Assembly: GCA_041493035.1 (NCBI GenBank)
Contig: JBGPYB010000011.1
Coordinates: 1-53,940, forward strand
Reading direction: 5' to 3'
Source: JBGPYB01 sp041493035
GTDB lineage: Bacteria; Acidobacteriota; Vicinamibacteria; Fen-336
Length of the DNA stretch: 53,940 nt
Positions 1-7,139 of this stretch are shown in pieces. The translations under genes and the position numbers were made by a program. The notes under the pieces were generated by a model. The model searched no databases and was not told the DNA's origin. It was given only the letters and a program-made list of their open reading frames with translations. The stretch's first letter is position 1. Each line of letters begins with the position of its first letter.

Positions 1-18
1 CGTATTGACGAACGACAG

Positions 19-639
19 TCAGTTGCCGGGCGCCTTCGGTGTGCCGCCGGTCTGGGCTTCGTGGTAGCCGGCCTTGACGGCGTCTTCCTCGGTCATCCAC
101 TTGCCGTGCTTCGTGTTGCCGTAGTAGCGGTCCCCCTCGCGATGGAAGACCTTGGTGGACGTGTTCGCCCAGACCATTCCGGGCTGCGGAGGCGTCGCGG
201 GCGCCGCCGTCGTTGCGGACGCCACAGGTGTCGGCTTCGGAGCCTTCGCTGGCTTCGCCGGCGCCGCTGGAGCGGGCGCAGGGGGAGCGACCGCAGCGGC
301 CGACGCGGTCGCGGGAGCGGCTGGGGCCGCGCCCACGGTCACGTAGGGCTTGATCTTGGCGATCGTCGACGCCGAAACGCCCACCTTCGCCAAGTCTTCG
401 ACCGTGGCGTACGGCCGACCGGCGATGATCTTCTTCGCCGTTGCGGCGCCGATGCCGTTCAGCCCTTCGAGATCCTTCTCCGAGCCGGAGTTGATATCGA
501 CGATCGCAGCGGGGGACGCGGCTGGCTTTGGATCCTTCGGTCGAGCGTCGGCCCTCCACGCGGAACCGACCACGAGCGCCAAGCCAAGAAGGGCCGCAAC
601 CGAGCGGCCAGGGACGATGGTACGCGGACTGAATCTCAT
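19..639 (-). CDS. Exported helix-hairpin-helix (ComEA-like) protein
   Basis: A 206-residue protein with a signal peptide (about residues 1-32, ending near WRADA). A ComEA-type helix-hairpin-helix segment follows at about 46-102 (DINSGSEKDLEGLNGIG, then a second hairpin). Next is an Ala/Pro linker of about 50 residues. The C-terminal motif of about 45 residues contains WANTSTKVFHREG, YYGNTKHGKWM and an AGYHEA ending. HhH motifs usually bind DNA non-specifically. The C-terminal module resembles a short Trp/Tyr/His-rich motif found in exported proteins, so a periplasmic nucleic-acid-binding role is plausible but not shown. An extended -10 box lies at 698-706, about 60 bases upstream of the ATG. 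The low-complexity linker suggests two independently folding parts. Confidence 0.85.
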   Translation of the reverse strand: MRFSPRTIVPGRSVAALLGLALVVGSAWRADARPKDPKPAASPAAIVDINSGSEKDLEGLNGIGAATAKKIIAGRPYATVEDLAKVGVSASTIAKIKPYVTVGAAPAAPATASAAAVAPPAPAPAAPAKPAKAPKPTPVASATTAAPATPPQPGMVWANTSTKVFHREGDRYYGNTKHGKWMTEEDAVKAGYHEAQTGGTPKAPGN

Positions 640-697
640 GATTTCATCTTTCTGTACGAGCGGACGATTGGCAAGGCCGGAATCGAATCGATACGCG

Positions 698-706
698 ATG
701 CTAGCA
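698..706 (-). promoter_or_regulatory. Extended -10 promoter element (TGCTAGCAT)
   Basis: On the minus strand the sequence reads TGC-TAGCAT, an extended -10 (TGn plus TAnnnT), upstream of the helix-hairpin-helix gene. No convincing -35 is present. It belongs to a family of similar boxes in this window. The predicted leader is about 50 bases. Confidence 0.4.
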
Positions 707-729
707 CAGGGCCGATGGCGCCGAATCGC

Positions 730-1452
730 TCAGCCGGGCGGGGCCACAGGAGGCGTCGGCGTCGCGATCGCCACGGACTGGCCGAGATGCGCCGCGAGAG
801 CCTTCTCGGCCTCTTCGGGCTCGAACTCGAAAGGACCCATGCCCCCCTTGTAGATCACTCGGCCGCCGGCGGCGAGGACGTAGAGTCGTTCCGGCCATGC
901 CGAAAACGCCGTGTCCGCCAGGTTGTCCATGGAGTCGATGGCGACGGGGGCCTTGTAGTGGAGGCGCTCCACCAGGATCTTGGCGGCTTCCATCCGCTCG
1001 GCGAAGCTCTTGGGCTGTGTGAAGACGACCTTGTCCTTCCGGTTCGACTCCATCTGCCACTCGTCGTCGGGGTGGGCCTCCGAGACGTAGACGGTGAGGA
1101 ACTCGGCCTTGCCCTTGTATTTATCCTGGATTCTCTGAAGATCGCCGATCTTCTTGCGGAACGGCGGTCAGGTACAGCTCCCGAAGATGAGCATGACGGG
1201 CTTCGCCTTCCAAAGCGTGGAGAGACGGACGTCGGAGCCGTCGTACATCTTCAAGGAGAGATCGGGGGCCTGGTGGCCGGCCAGCAGCGTCCCCTTTTCG
1301 CGGCGGTCGTACTTGTTGTATCGGAGGATCCCCTTCTCGACGAGCTTCATGTACGTGAGGCTGCCGACTCCGATCACCGCCAGCGCGACGAGGGCCCAGG
1401 TCACGGTCTTCCTCCTGACGAAGCGCTTCAGTTTATCCCAGGCTTCTGTCAT
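730..1452 (-). CDS. Deiodinase-family selenoprotein (UGA read as Sec)
   Basis: A continuous reading frame of 240 residues interrupted only by a TGA at 1168-1170, which I read as selenocysteine 95. Residues 1-94 hold a membrane anchor (about 18-36) and a thioredoxin-like start (APDLSLKMYDGSDVRLSTLW). The sequence then runs VMLIFGSCT-U-PPFRKKIG, the active-site signature of iodothyronine deiodinases (FGSCTUPPF). The frame continues in phase through LQRIQDKYKGKAEFLTVYVS, EAHPDDEW and the C-terminal half, which ends ATPTPPVAPPG. The family is a thioredoxin-fold Sec redox enzyme. In bacteria the substrate is unknown, and a peroxidase-like or thiol-redox role is the likely alternative to dehalogenation. 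The start is supported by GAGGAG 9 bases upstream of the ATG. Conventional gene calling would split it into 1168-1452 and 730-1053. Confidence 0.9.
1137..1153 (-). promoter_or_regulatory. Bacterial SECIS-like hairpin
   Basis: In the mRNA (minus strand) the sequence GAAGAUC-GGC-GAUCUUC forms a perfect 7-bp stem with a 3-base apical loop whose first base is G. The loop starts 21 bases after the UGA at 1170-1168. As I know the bacterial SECIS consensus (short stem, 3-14 base loop, G in the first two loop positions, 16-37 bases from the UGA), all conditions are met. It lies inside the coding sequence, as bacterial SECIS elements do, and would recruit SelB. Confidence 0.75.
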
Positions 1453-1535
1453 CGGCGGGTCTCCTCGTGCTCCCGGCGCTGCGGGCTCTGGCCTTGTACA
1501 TCACTCGGCCGGCCGGGGACACCACGTCGCCAATT

Positions 1536-2360
1536 CTAGAACAAGCGCATCTGGCCGAGCACCGGCGACGGGCGGCGCTCTCTTCCGGCTTCGATCCATC
1601 CCGTTCCCTCCGGCCCCGTCATCTCGAGACGTACGTCGTCGCGCCCGCGACGACGTAGGGCCGATTCCGCGGTCATCCGCGCGACCTCGGGATGGTTGTT
1701 CTTGCGGGACAGGTGTGCCAGGACCACCGCCTCGCAGGTGTCGGAGAGGCCCTTTTCGAGATAGAGAGCCACGTCGCCGTTGGAAAGATGGCCGAGGGGG
1801 CTCAGGATTCTTTCCTTGAGGGACCAGGGATAGGGACCGTCACGGAGCATCCCGGGATCGTAGTTGGACTCGACCAGAACCGCCCGGCAACCGGCGAACG
1901 CCTCTGTCAGGCCGCGGCCCACGTGGCCCAGGTCCGTGGCATGGCCGAAGGAAACCCCGTCGCACGACACCACGAAGGCCATCGGCTCAACGGCATCGTG
2001 AGGCACGGGAATCGCTTCTACCGTGAGGGCGCCAACCGACCGCCGCGACCCGGGATCGAGCACGTCATAGCCGGCGATTTCGCTCGCCCCGAGACCTGCG
2101 GCGGCATAGGTTCCTCGGCTGCCGGAAAGGCGGACGCCCCATTTCCGGGAGAAAGACGCCGCCCCGCGCGCGTGATCGCTGTGCTCGTGAGAAAGAAAGA
2201 CGACGTCTATCGAGACCGGGTCGACTCCCGCCGAGAGAAGGCGATCCGCCAACTCGCGAGGCCCGAGGCCTGCGTCGAGGAGGATGCGCGTGCCGCCCCC
2301 TTCGACGAGGGTCGCGTTCCCCGAGCTTCCCGAACCCAGGACGCGGAAGCGCAGGCTCAC
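1536..2360 (-). CDS. MBL-fold metallo-hydrolase (YycJ/WalJ-like)
   Basis: A 274-residue metallo-beta-lactamase-fold protein. The N-terminus FRVLGSGSSGNATLVEGG and the metal motif HEHSDH (residues 58-63) are typical of the YycJ/WalJ group of predicted phosphodiesterases or exonucleases. A second histidine region is VPHDAVEPMAF, followed by the Asp in GHATDLGHVG. The C-terminal His in LAHLSRKNNHPEVA completes the metal set. There is no signal peptide, so it is cytosolic. GTG start. It is the first gene upstream of the selenoprotein on the same strand, 83 bases away, so co-transcription is possible. The exact substrate cannot be read from the sequence. Confidence 0.9.
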   Translation of the reverse strand: MSLRFRVLGSGSSGNATLVEGGGTRILLDAGLGPRELADRLLSAGVDPVSIDVVFLSHEHSDHARGAASFSRKWGVRLSGSRGTYAAAGLGASEIAGYDVLDPGSRRSVGALTVEAIPVPHDAVEPMAFVVSCDGVSFGHATDLGHVGRGLTEAFAGCRAVLVESNYDPGMLRDGPYPWSLKERILSPLGHLSNGDVALYLEKGLSDTCEAVVLAHLSRKNNHPEVARMTAESALRRRGRDDVRLEMTGPEGTGWIEAGRERRPSPVLGQMRLF

Positions 2361-2437
2361 GTCGCGTAGTTCACCACAAACCTTCGCGGACGCAAAGAAC
2401 TAAAGCGCCGCTTGGGAGCGCGCGAAAGCGGCCGAGG

Positions 2438-3694
2438 TCAGATTCGGAGCTGCGAAGCCCGTGGCCGATAGCCTTTGAGGTTCCCAAGGAGGCTCATGGC
2501 CAGGTCGCCGCGGAAAAGGTCGTTCGCGATGCGCTGCACGTCGGCTGCGGCGACGCTCTCGATCTCTCCCAGGGTCTCGTCGAGACCGAAGGTCCGGCCA
2601 AAGTAGATCTCCTGCCGCGCCAGGTAGCTCATCCGTGAGCCGGTATTCTCGAGGGACAGCATCAAGCTCCCCTTGAGATGGTCCTTGGCCCTCCGCATCT
2701 CGTCGGCAGGGATCGGCTCCCCCTTGAGCCGCTTCAACTCCTCGACGGTGAGGCGGATGACTTCGCCAACGGAGTCGAGGCTCGTACCCGCGTAGACGGT
2801 GAAGCTCCCGGCGTCGGAGTAGGCCGTGACACCGGAGGAGATCGAGTAAACGAGGCCGCGCTTCTCGCGCACGTTCTGGAAGAGCCGCGACGACATGCTC
2901 CCACCGAGAACCGTGTTGAGGATATAGGTCCCGTACCGGTCGCGATGGGATTGGGGATACGCGGGCGTCCCCAGACAGAGATGGACCTGTTCCAGCTCCT
3001 TCTTGGACCGCGTGACGATGCGCGACGCGGGTCGCGGGGGTCGGATGGGCCGACCGTCGCGAGTCTCGCCGAGAGCGCCGAAGTGACGTCGCACGAGCTT
3101 TGCCGTGCTCTCGTGCTTCAGGTGGCCCGCCGCGGAAATCACGATGTTGCTCGGCCTATAGACGTCGCGGAAGAAGGAACGCAGCTTTTCGCGGCCGAAC
3201 CCGAGGACGCTCTTCCGCGTGCCGAGAATGGGCCGGCCCAGCGGATGATCGGGCCAGAAGGCCTGGGTGAAGAGCTCCATCACAAGATCGTCGGGTGTAT
3301 CTTCGACCATCTTGATCTCTTCGAGAATGACCTTCTTCTCCTTGGACATCTCGAGGGGGTCGAAGAGCGGATTCATGACGATGTCGCCGAGGATCTCCAC
3401 GGCCAGGGGAAGGTGCTCATCGAGCACCTTGAGGTGGAAGGAGGCGTACTCCTTCGCGGTGAAGGCGTCCATGTGGCCGCCGATGGAGTCAACCTGGGAC
3501 GCAATCACCTCCGCCGAGCGCGTGCGGGTGCCCTTGAAGACCATGTGCTCGATGAAGTGGCTGATCCCCGTCTCCGCCGGCGTTTCGTGGCGACTCCCCC
3601 GCTTCAGCCAGACGCCGATGGCCACGCTCCGGACGTGGGGCATGGCTTCGGTGAGAAGGGTCAAGCCGTTCGGAAGAATGTCTCTTGTGATCAT
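2438..3694 (-). CDS. M16-family zinc peptidase (insulinase/MPP-beta type)
   Basis: A 418-residue single-chain M16 peptidase. The inverted zinc motif HFIEH is at residues 46-50, with the third ligand Glu in the ILEEIKMVEDTPDD stretch about 76 residues on. The C-terminal half carries the conserved NTVLGGSMSSRLFQNVREKR segment that helps bind peptide carbonyls. This matches the processing-peptidase-like proteins (YmxG/PqqL type) found next to housekeeping genes in many bacteria. There is no signal peptide, so it is probably cytosolic. The ATG at 3694 lacks a Shine-Dalgarno but lies about 24 bases behind an extended -10 box at 3719-3727. Confidence 0.93.
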   Translation of the reverse strand: MITRDILPNGLTLLTEAMPHVRSVAIGVWLKRGSRHETPAETGISHFIEHMVFKGTRTRSAEVIASQVDSIGGHMDAFTAKEYASFHLKVLDEHLPLAVEILGDIVMNPLFDPLEMSKEKKVILEEIKMVEDTPDDLVMELFTQAFWPDHPLGRPILGTRKSVLGFGREKLRSFFRDVYRPSNIVISAAGHLKHESTAKLVRRHFGALGETRDGRPIRPPRPASRIVTRSKKELEQVHLCLGTPAYPQSHRDRYGTYILNTVLGGSMSSRLFQNVREKRGLVYSISSGVTAYSDAGSFTVYAGTSLDSVGEVIRLTVEELKRLKGEPIPADEMRRAKDHLKGSLMLSLENTGSRMSYLARQEIYFGRTFGLDETLGEIESVAAADVQRIANDLFRGDLAMSLLGNLKGYRPRASQLRI

Positions 3695-3718
3695 GGGTTC
3701 GGGGTCGCGAGAGGACCA

Positions 3719-3727
3719 AGCGTATCA
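3719..3727 (-). promoter_or_regulatory. Extended -10 box (TGATACGCT) for the M16 peptidase
   Basis: Minus-strand TGA-TACGCT, 24 bases upstream of the peptidase ATG, giving a predicted leader of about 18 bases. It faces the divergent box at 3750-3758; the two form an imperfect palindrome with 7-bp arms (TATCACG and CGTGATA). Confidence 0.45.
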
Positions 3728-3749
3728 CGACGGCCGCCTCGGAGCCGCG

Positions 3750-3758
3750 TGATAGACT
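3750..3758 (+). promoter_or_regulatory. Extended -10 box (TGATAGACT) for the small gene at 3772
   Basis: Plus-strand TGA-TAGACT, 13 bases before the ATG at 3772, so the transcript would have a very short leader. No -35 hexamer is visible. It is divergent to the box at 3719-3727. Confidence 0.45.
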
Positions 3759-3771
3759 CGTCCTCGCGTCG

Positions 3772-4167
3772 ATGCCGATGAGCGACGAAGCCTACCGCCG
3801 CTACGTTCACATCAACCTCCCCCACGCTCGAACCATCGTCTCGCGCATCGGAAGGACACTCGAGGCACTGGGCGCCTTCGGCGAGACCGGAAACGGCGGC
3901 GCCTTCGCACTTCTCGCAGCCTACGACGCTCTGGAAGCCACGGTCCGCGACTTCGACGAGGATCCGCCCCTCGAGGACGCGCTGCGGTCGGCCGACGATG
4001 TCGCCGTCCGCGGCCGCGCGCTGGTGGAGGCCATCCTCGGGACCTCGTGCCGCGCTGACCGGCTCGGCCAGTCCGTGCGCAACCTGTTCGAGTGCCTCGG
4101 CCTGCCGGGGGAGGGAGCCGAGCTGGCTCTCGGCTGCGGCGAACGCCCCGATTCGCCCCTACGCTGA
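3772..4167 (+). CDS. Small helical protein of unknown function
   Basis: A 131-residue protein I do not recognise. The sequence is acidic and looks alpha-helical throughout (RRYVHINLPHARTIVSRIGR, then ALEATVRDFDEDPPLEDALR). There is no signal peptide or membrane segment. Amino-acid composition is that of a normal soluble protein, whereas the opposite-strand frames here are Arg-rich shadows, so I accept the gene. A second possible start is the Met at residue 3. Its last 9 bases overlap the end of the convergent GT39 gene. It has its own short-leader promoter candidate. No function is proposed. Confidence 0.65.
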   Translation: MPMSDEAYRRYVHINLPHARTIVSRIGRTLEALGAFGETGNGGAFALLAAYDALEATVRDFDEDPPLEDALRSADDVAVRGRALVEAILGTSCRADRLGQSVRNLFECLGLPGEGAELALGCGERPDSPLR

Positions 4168-5628
4168 CGCTCGAAGGCGCTTCGTGACGGCCCGGACCAT
4201 GCAATCGAGCCCGATCCCGGCGAAGAGAAACAGATAGCCGTGCATGGGCGTGGCGACCCGCCACTCGTAGAGGAACATCGACTCGAAGATCAGGTAGTAG
4301 ACGGGAACGATCGCCACGAAGAGCGCCTTGCGGGGAGCGCGACGGACCAGGGCGACAAGGCCGATCAGCAGGAGAGGCAACGTAACCGCCGCGGCGCTTC
4401 CCTGAAGAACGCGAATGCCGGGACGAAGGGCTCCGAGCGTTTCTCCCGGAGCAAGGGCGAGGCGATCGGACACCCGGGGCGGGCGCGCGGCGCGGGCTTC
4501 CCTCTGGAACAGGCGAAGCGGCGCGAGCCGATCGTCTTCTCCCGAGGCTTCGTCCTCCTCCGTGCCCTTGGAAAGGGCCGGCGCTTCACCGGCGCGTCCC
4601 GCGACGAACGGGGCCTCGGCCGAGTGATAGCTCACCATGGCAACCATGCGCCGGACGATCGCTCTCAGGTACCAGAGGGGCTGAGCGCGGATCACCTCGA
4701 TACTCCGGTGGTAGCGATCGTGATCGCGCCAGATACCGTCAGGCTCGGCCCACCACTGGGCGTAGTCGGGTCTCCCGTAGCGCGCGGCTTCTTCGCGGGC
4801 CACGCGCCGGTCCGTGGTGCGCGCACCGAACCGTTCCCCGCCCGCATCCGCGACGCCCTGCCACAGAGTGAGACCGCCGTTGATGCTGATGGGGACGAAC
4901 TCGCCGAAGATCGCGTAGTTGCGCAGGGTGATCGGGGCAATGGCCAGGCCCGCCGTCGCTGCGAGAACGAGGGCCGGGCGGAGGGCACGGCGACGATCCT
5001 TGCACACGAGGACGAGGGCCGCTGCGAAGAAAGGGCCCACGAGGACGAGGTTCGGGCGCAGCCACGCCGAAAGGCCGAACAGGATTCCGGCTCCCGCCAC
5101 GCGGCGGAGGTCGAGCGGGGTGCCGAGGGCGGAGGAGGCCAGGAGCAAGGAAGCGCATCCGAGGGGCAAGGCCGACAGGGCGTCGGGCGAGATCAGGTTC
5201 GAGGCATAGCCGAGATGCGGGGAGATGGCGGCCAGGAGCCCTCCGACGGTTCCGACAGCCAGGCCGAAAAGGCGCACGCCGAGGAGCAGAATCAACAGGG
5301 GCGTGGCGGAATCGAGGAGGTTCTGAACGAGCTGGACCGTGAAGAAGCTCCGCCCCAAGATCGCGTAGACCTCGCGAAGAAGGGCGGCGTAGCCGGGGGG
5401 GCGTGCGAGAAGTCCGGTGCTCTTGGGGTCGATCTGGGCCGGGAAGAGCAGCCCGTCGCCCGCGAGCATGTGGAGGGCGGCGACGTCGTAACGCATGGCC
5501 ATGCGGGTCCCCGGCTGGTCCCGGGTGTACATGGCCGGCGCCAGATCTACGGCATATAGAGACCGGATCGCAAAGGAGAACGCGAAGAGGCCAAGACCAA
5601 TGGCGAGACTGGCACCGACGCGGCGCAT
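4159..5628 (-). CDS. GT39-like polytopic membrane glycosyltransferase
   Basis: A 489-residue protein with about nine to ten hydrophobic segments: an N-terminal one at about 6-24, then LLILLLGVRLFGLAVGTVGG, LVLAATAGLAIAPITLR, LPLLLIGLVALV and others. The first periplasmic loop has LARPPGYAALLREVYAILG, the PPGYP-like stretch of the ArnT/PMT superfamily. Enzymes of this clan move sugars from polyprenyl-phosphate carriers to lipid or protein on the outer face of the inner membrane. Acceptor and sugar are not predictable. A GGTTATGCT box at 5637-5645 leaves only 8 bases before the ATG, implying a leaderless message. A second GT39-like gene lies at 43631-44935. Confidence 0.85.
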   Translation of the reverse strand: MRRVGASLAIGLGLFAFSFAIRSLYAVDLAPAMYTRDQPGTRMAMRYDVAALHMLAGDGLLFPAQIDPKSTGLLARPPGYAALLREVYAILGRSFFTVQLVQNLLDSATPLLILLLGVRLFGLAVGTVGGLLAAISPHLGYASNLISPDALSALPLGCASLLLASSALGTPLDLRRVAGAGILFGLSAWLRPNLVLVGPFFAAALVLVCKDRRRALRPALVLAATAGLAIAPITLRNYAIFGEFVPISINGGLTLWQGVADAGGERFGARTTDRRVAREEAARYGRPDYAQWWAEPDGIWRDHDRYHRSIEVIRAQPLWYLRAIVRRMVAMVSYHSAEAPFVAGRAGEAPALSKGTEEDEASGEDDRLAPLRLFQREARAARPPRVSDRLALAPGETLGALRPGIRVLQGSAAAVTLPLLLIGLVALVRRAPRKALFVAIVPVYYLIFESMFLYEWRVATPMHGYLFLFAGIGLDCMVRAVTKRLRASA

Positions 5629-5636
5629 TTGGCGAG

Positions 5637-5645
5637 AGCATAACC
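5637..5645 (-). promoter_or_regulatory. -10 box (GGTTATGCT) for the GT39 gene
   Basis: Minus-strand GGT-TATGCT with 8 bases between the hexamer and the ATG at 5628, which would place the transcription start at or next to the start codon. It is inverted relative to the box at 5677-5685; AGAGCATA and TATGCTCT are exact reverse complements. Confidence 0.45.
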
Positions 5646-5676
5646 CGGCGACGCCAGGGTGCCTCCCGAACCCCCG

Positions 5677-5685
5677 TGCTATGCT
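5677..5685 (+). promoter_or_regulatory. Extended -10 box (TGCTATGCT) for the FadL/PorV-like gene
   Basis: Plus-strand TGC-TATGCT, 17 bases before the ATG at 5703, predicted leader about 10 bases. No Shine-Dalgarno lies between. It is divergent to 5637-5645. Confidence 0.45.
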
Positions 5686-5702
5686 CTGCCCGTCTTTACC
5701 CT

Positions 5703-7139
5703 ATGTCAGCGGTGGGCGCGGGGATTCGAGAGAGAGGCCAGAGACCGTTGTCGTTTCTGCCAAGGTCCTTGCAAGGGTGGCTCGTCGTCGCTGCTTCCCT
5801 GGTCTCGATGCTCGCCCCGGTCGCCGCTTTGGCGCAGACGCCGTCGCCCACTCCCCCGCCGCCGCGGCTGCCGTTCCAGGACGAACTGGACCTCCAGGCC
5901 AACGCGGGAGTGGTCCAAGGATCGGGGGCTCGAGCCTTTGGAATGGGGGGCGCCTTTCTCGCCCGCGCCGACGACGCCACGGCTGCATCCTGGAACCCCG
6001 CGGGTCTCAGCTATCTGAGGCACCCGGAGCTTTCATTCGTGCTCGTCGACGCCCGGCTCGGAAATGAAAAGACACGCCTCGACGGCACGCTGGCCGAGAA
6101 CGATCAACGCCGCGGCCGCGCCCCCGACTTCGCAGCCTTCACCTACCCTTTCTCCGTCGGCTCCACGAGCGGGGCTGCTCAGCTCAGCTTCCAGCGAGTT
6201 CTCTCCTTCGACAACACGCGCACCATCGAGGAGCCTGACCGGGTCCGCCGGATCGTCTCCAACGGCGGCTTCGACGTGCTGGCGCTGGGTTCCGGATGGC
6301 AGATCACCCGGGGTCTCAGGGTGGGCGCGACGCTCAATCGCTGGCTGAACGGCTACGACCAGCGGGTGGAAGTGCCGGCGCCAAGGGCCGTCCCCACGCG
6401 CCAGAACGCCGACTTTCGCATCTCGGGATGGAACGTCAACCTCGGCTTGATCTGGTCTCCCTGGGAAAGCCTCAACCTGGGAGCGGTCTTCAAGACCGGA
6501 CTGACGACCGACGTCAGCCTTCAGCGCTCGCGGGTCGACTTCTTCCAGTCCACCGTCGACGGCTCGGTCGTCCAGACCACCAACGCCTACGGTCGGACCG
6601 ACCTCACGATCGACATCCCCAGGGCCGCAGGGATCGGGGCATCCTGGCGCCCTCGGAGCAACCTGACCCTCTCACTCGACTACACGCGCGCCCACTGGTC
6701 GGCGGGGCGAATCCGGAACTTCTTCACGCTGGCAAGGACGGAGCCGGATCAGCCTCCGCCGACTCCGCGCTTTCCCAACGATTTCTTTCCGATACTCCCC
6801 TATCCGACCCTCAACGACATCGACCAGAGAGACACGTCGCAATTGCGGGCGGGCGTCGAGTACGTGGTCATCAAGAATCGCCTCCGGTGGCCCCTCCGGG
6901 CGGGCTACTTCACCGACGGCCAGTATTTCCGCGCCGCCACCGGTGAAGCGCCGATGTTCCACGGCTTCACCGTCGGCACCGGGCTGATCCTCGGCCCGAT
7001 CCTCTTCGACATCGCTTACCTGCGCGAAACGGGATCCTACCTTTCGATCGATCCCGTGGACTCAAGCGTTCTTCAGAACAAGGTGACGGCGAGCCGCGTG
7101 CTCGCCTCGATCATTTACCGGCACGCGCGTCGCCCTTGA
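5703..7139 (+). CDS. FadL/PorV-type outer-membrane beta-barrel protein
   Basis: 478 residues from the ATG at 5703. The frame is open 100 codons further upstream, but that part overlaps the divergent gene and is Arg-rich. A signal peptide ends near VAALAQ (about residue 44). A Pro-rich spacer follows, then GSGARAFGMGGAFLARADDA and TAASWNPAGLSYL, the signature of the OmpP1/FadL and PorV family. The rest alternates polar and hydrophobic residues in amphipathic strands, consistent with a 14-strand barrel. Family members carry hydrophobic compounds across the outer membrane or serve as secretion shuttles. It ends SIIYRHARRP, lacking the usual terminal aromatic residue. Its last 29 bases overlap the convergent sulfatase gene. 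Confidence 0.88.
   Translation: MSAVGAGIRERGQRPLSFLPRSLQGWLVVAASLVSMLAPVAALAQTPSPTPPPPRLPFQDELDLQANAGVVQGSGARAFGMGGAFLARADDATAASWNPAGLSYLRHPELSFVLVDARLGNEKTRLDGTLAENDQRRGRAPDFAAFTYPFSVGSTSGAAQLSFQRVLSFDNTRTIEEPDRVRRIVSNGGFDVLALGSGWQITRGLRVGATLNRWLNGYDQRVEVPAPRAVPTRQNADFRISGWNVNLGLIWSPWESLNLGAVFKTGLTTDVSLQRSRVDFFQSTVDGSVVQTTNAYGRTDLTIDIPRAAGIGASWRPRSNLTLSLDYTRAHWSAGRIRNFFTLARTEPDQPPPTPRFPNDFFPILPYPTLNDIDQRDTSQLRAGVEYVVIKNRLRWPLRAGYFTDGQYFRAATGEAPMFHGFTVGTGLILGPILFDIAYLRETGSYLSIDPVDSSVLQNKVTASRVLASIIYRHARRP

Noticed and set aside
730..1452. Reading the selenoprotein region as two genes or a nonsense-mutated pseudogene
   Set aside because: The residue before and after the TGA fits the Sec active site exactly, the downstream half is in phase and conserved-looking, and a SECIS-like hairpin follows.
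61..1539. Long plus-strand open frame across the first 1.5 kb
   Set aside because: Arg/His-rich composition without any family motif; antisense shadow of the helix-hairpin-helix and selenoprotein genes in GC-rich DNA.
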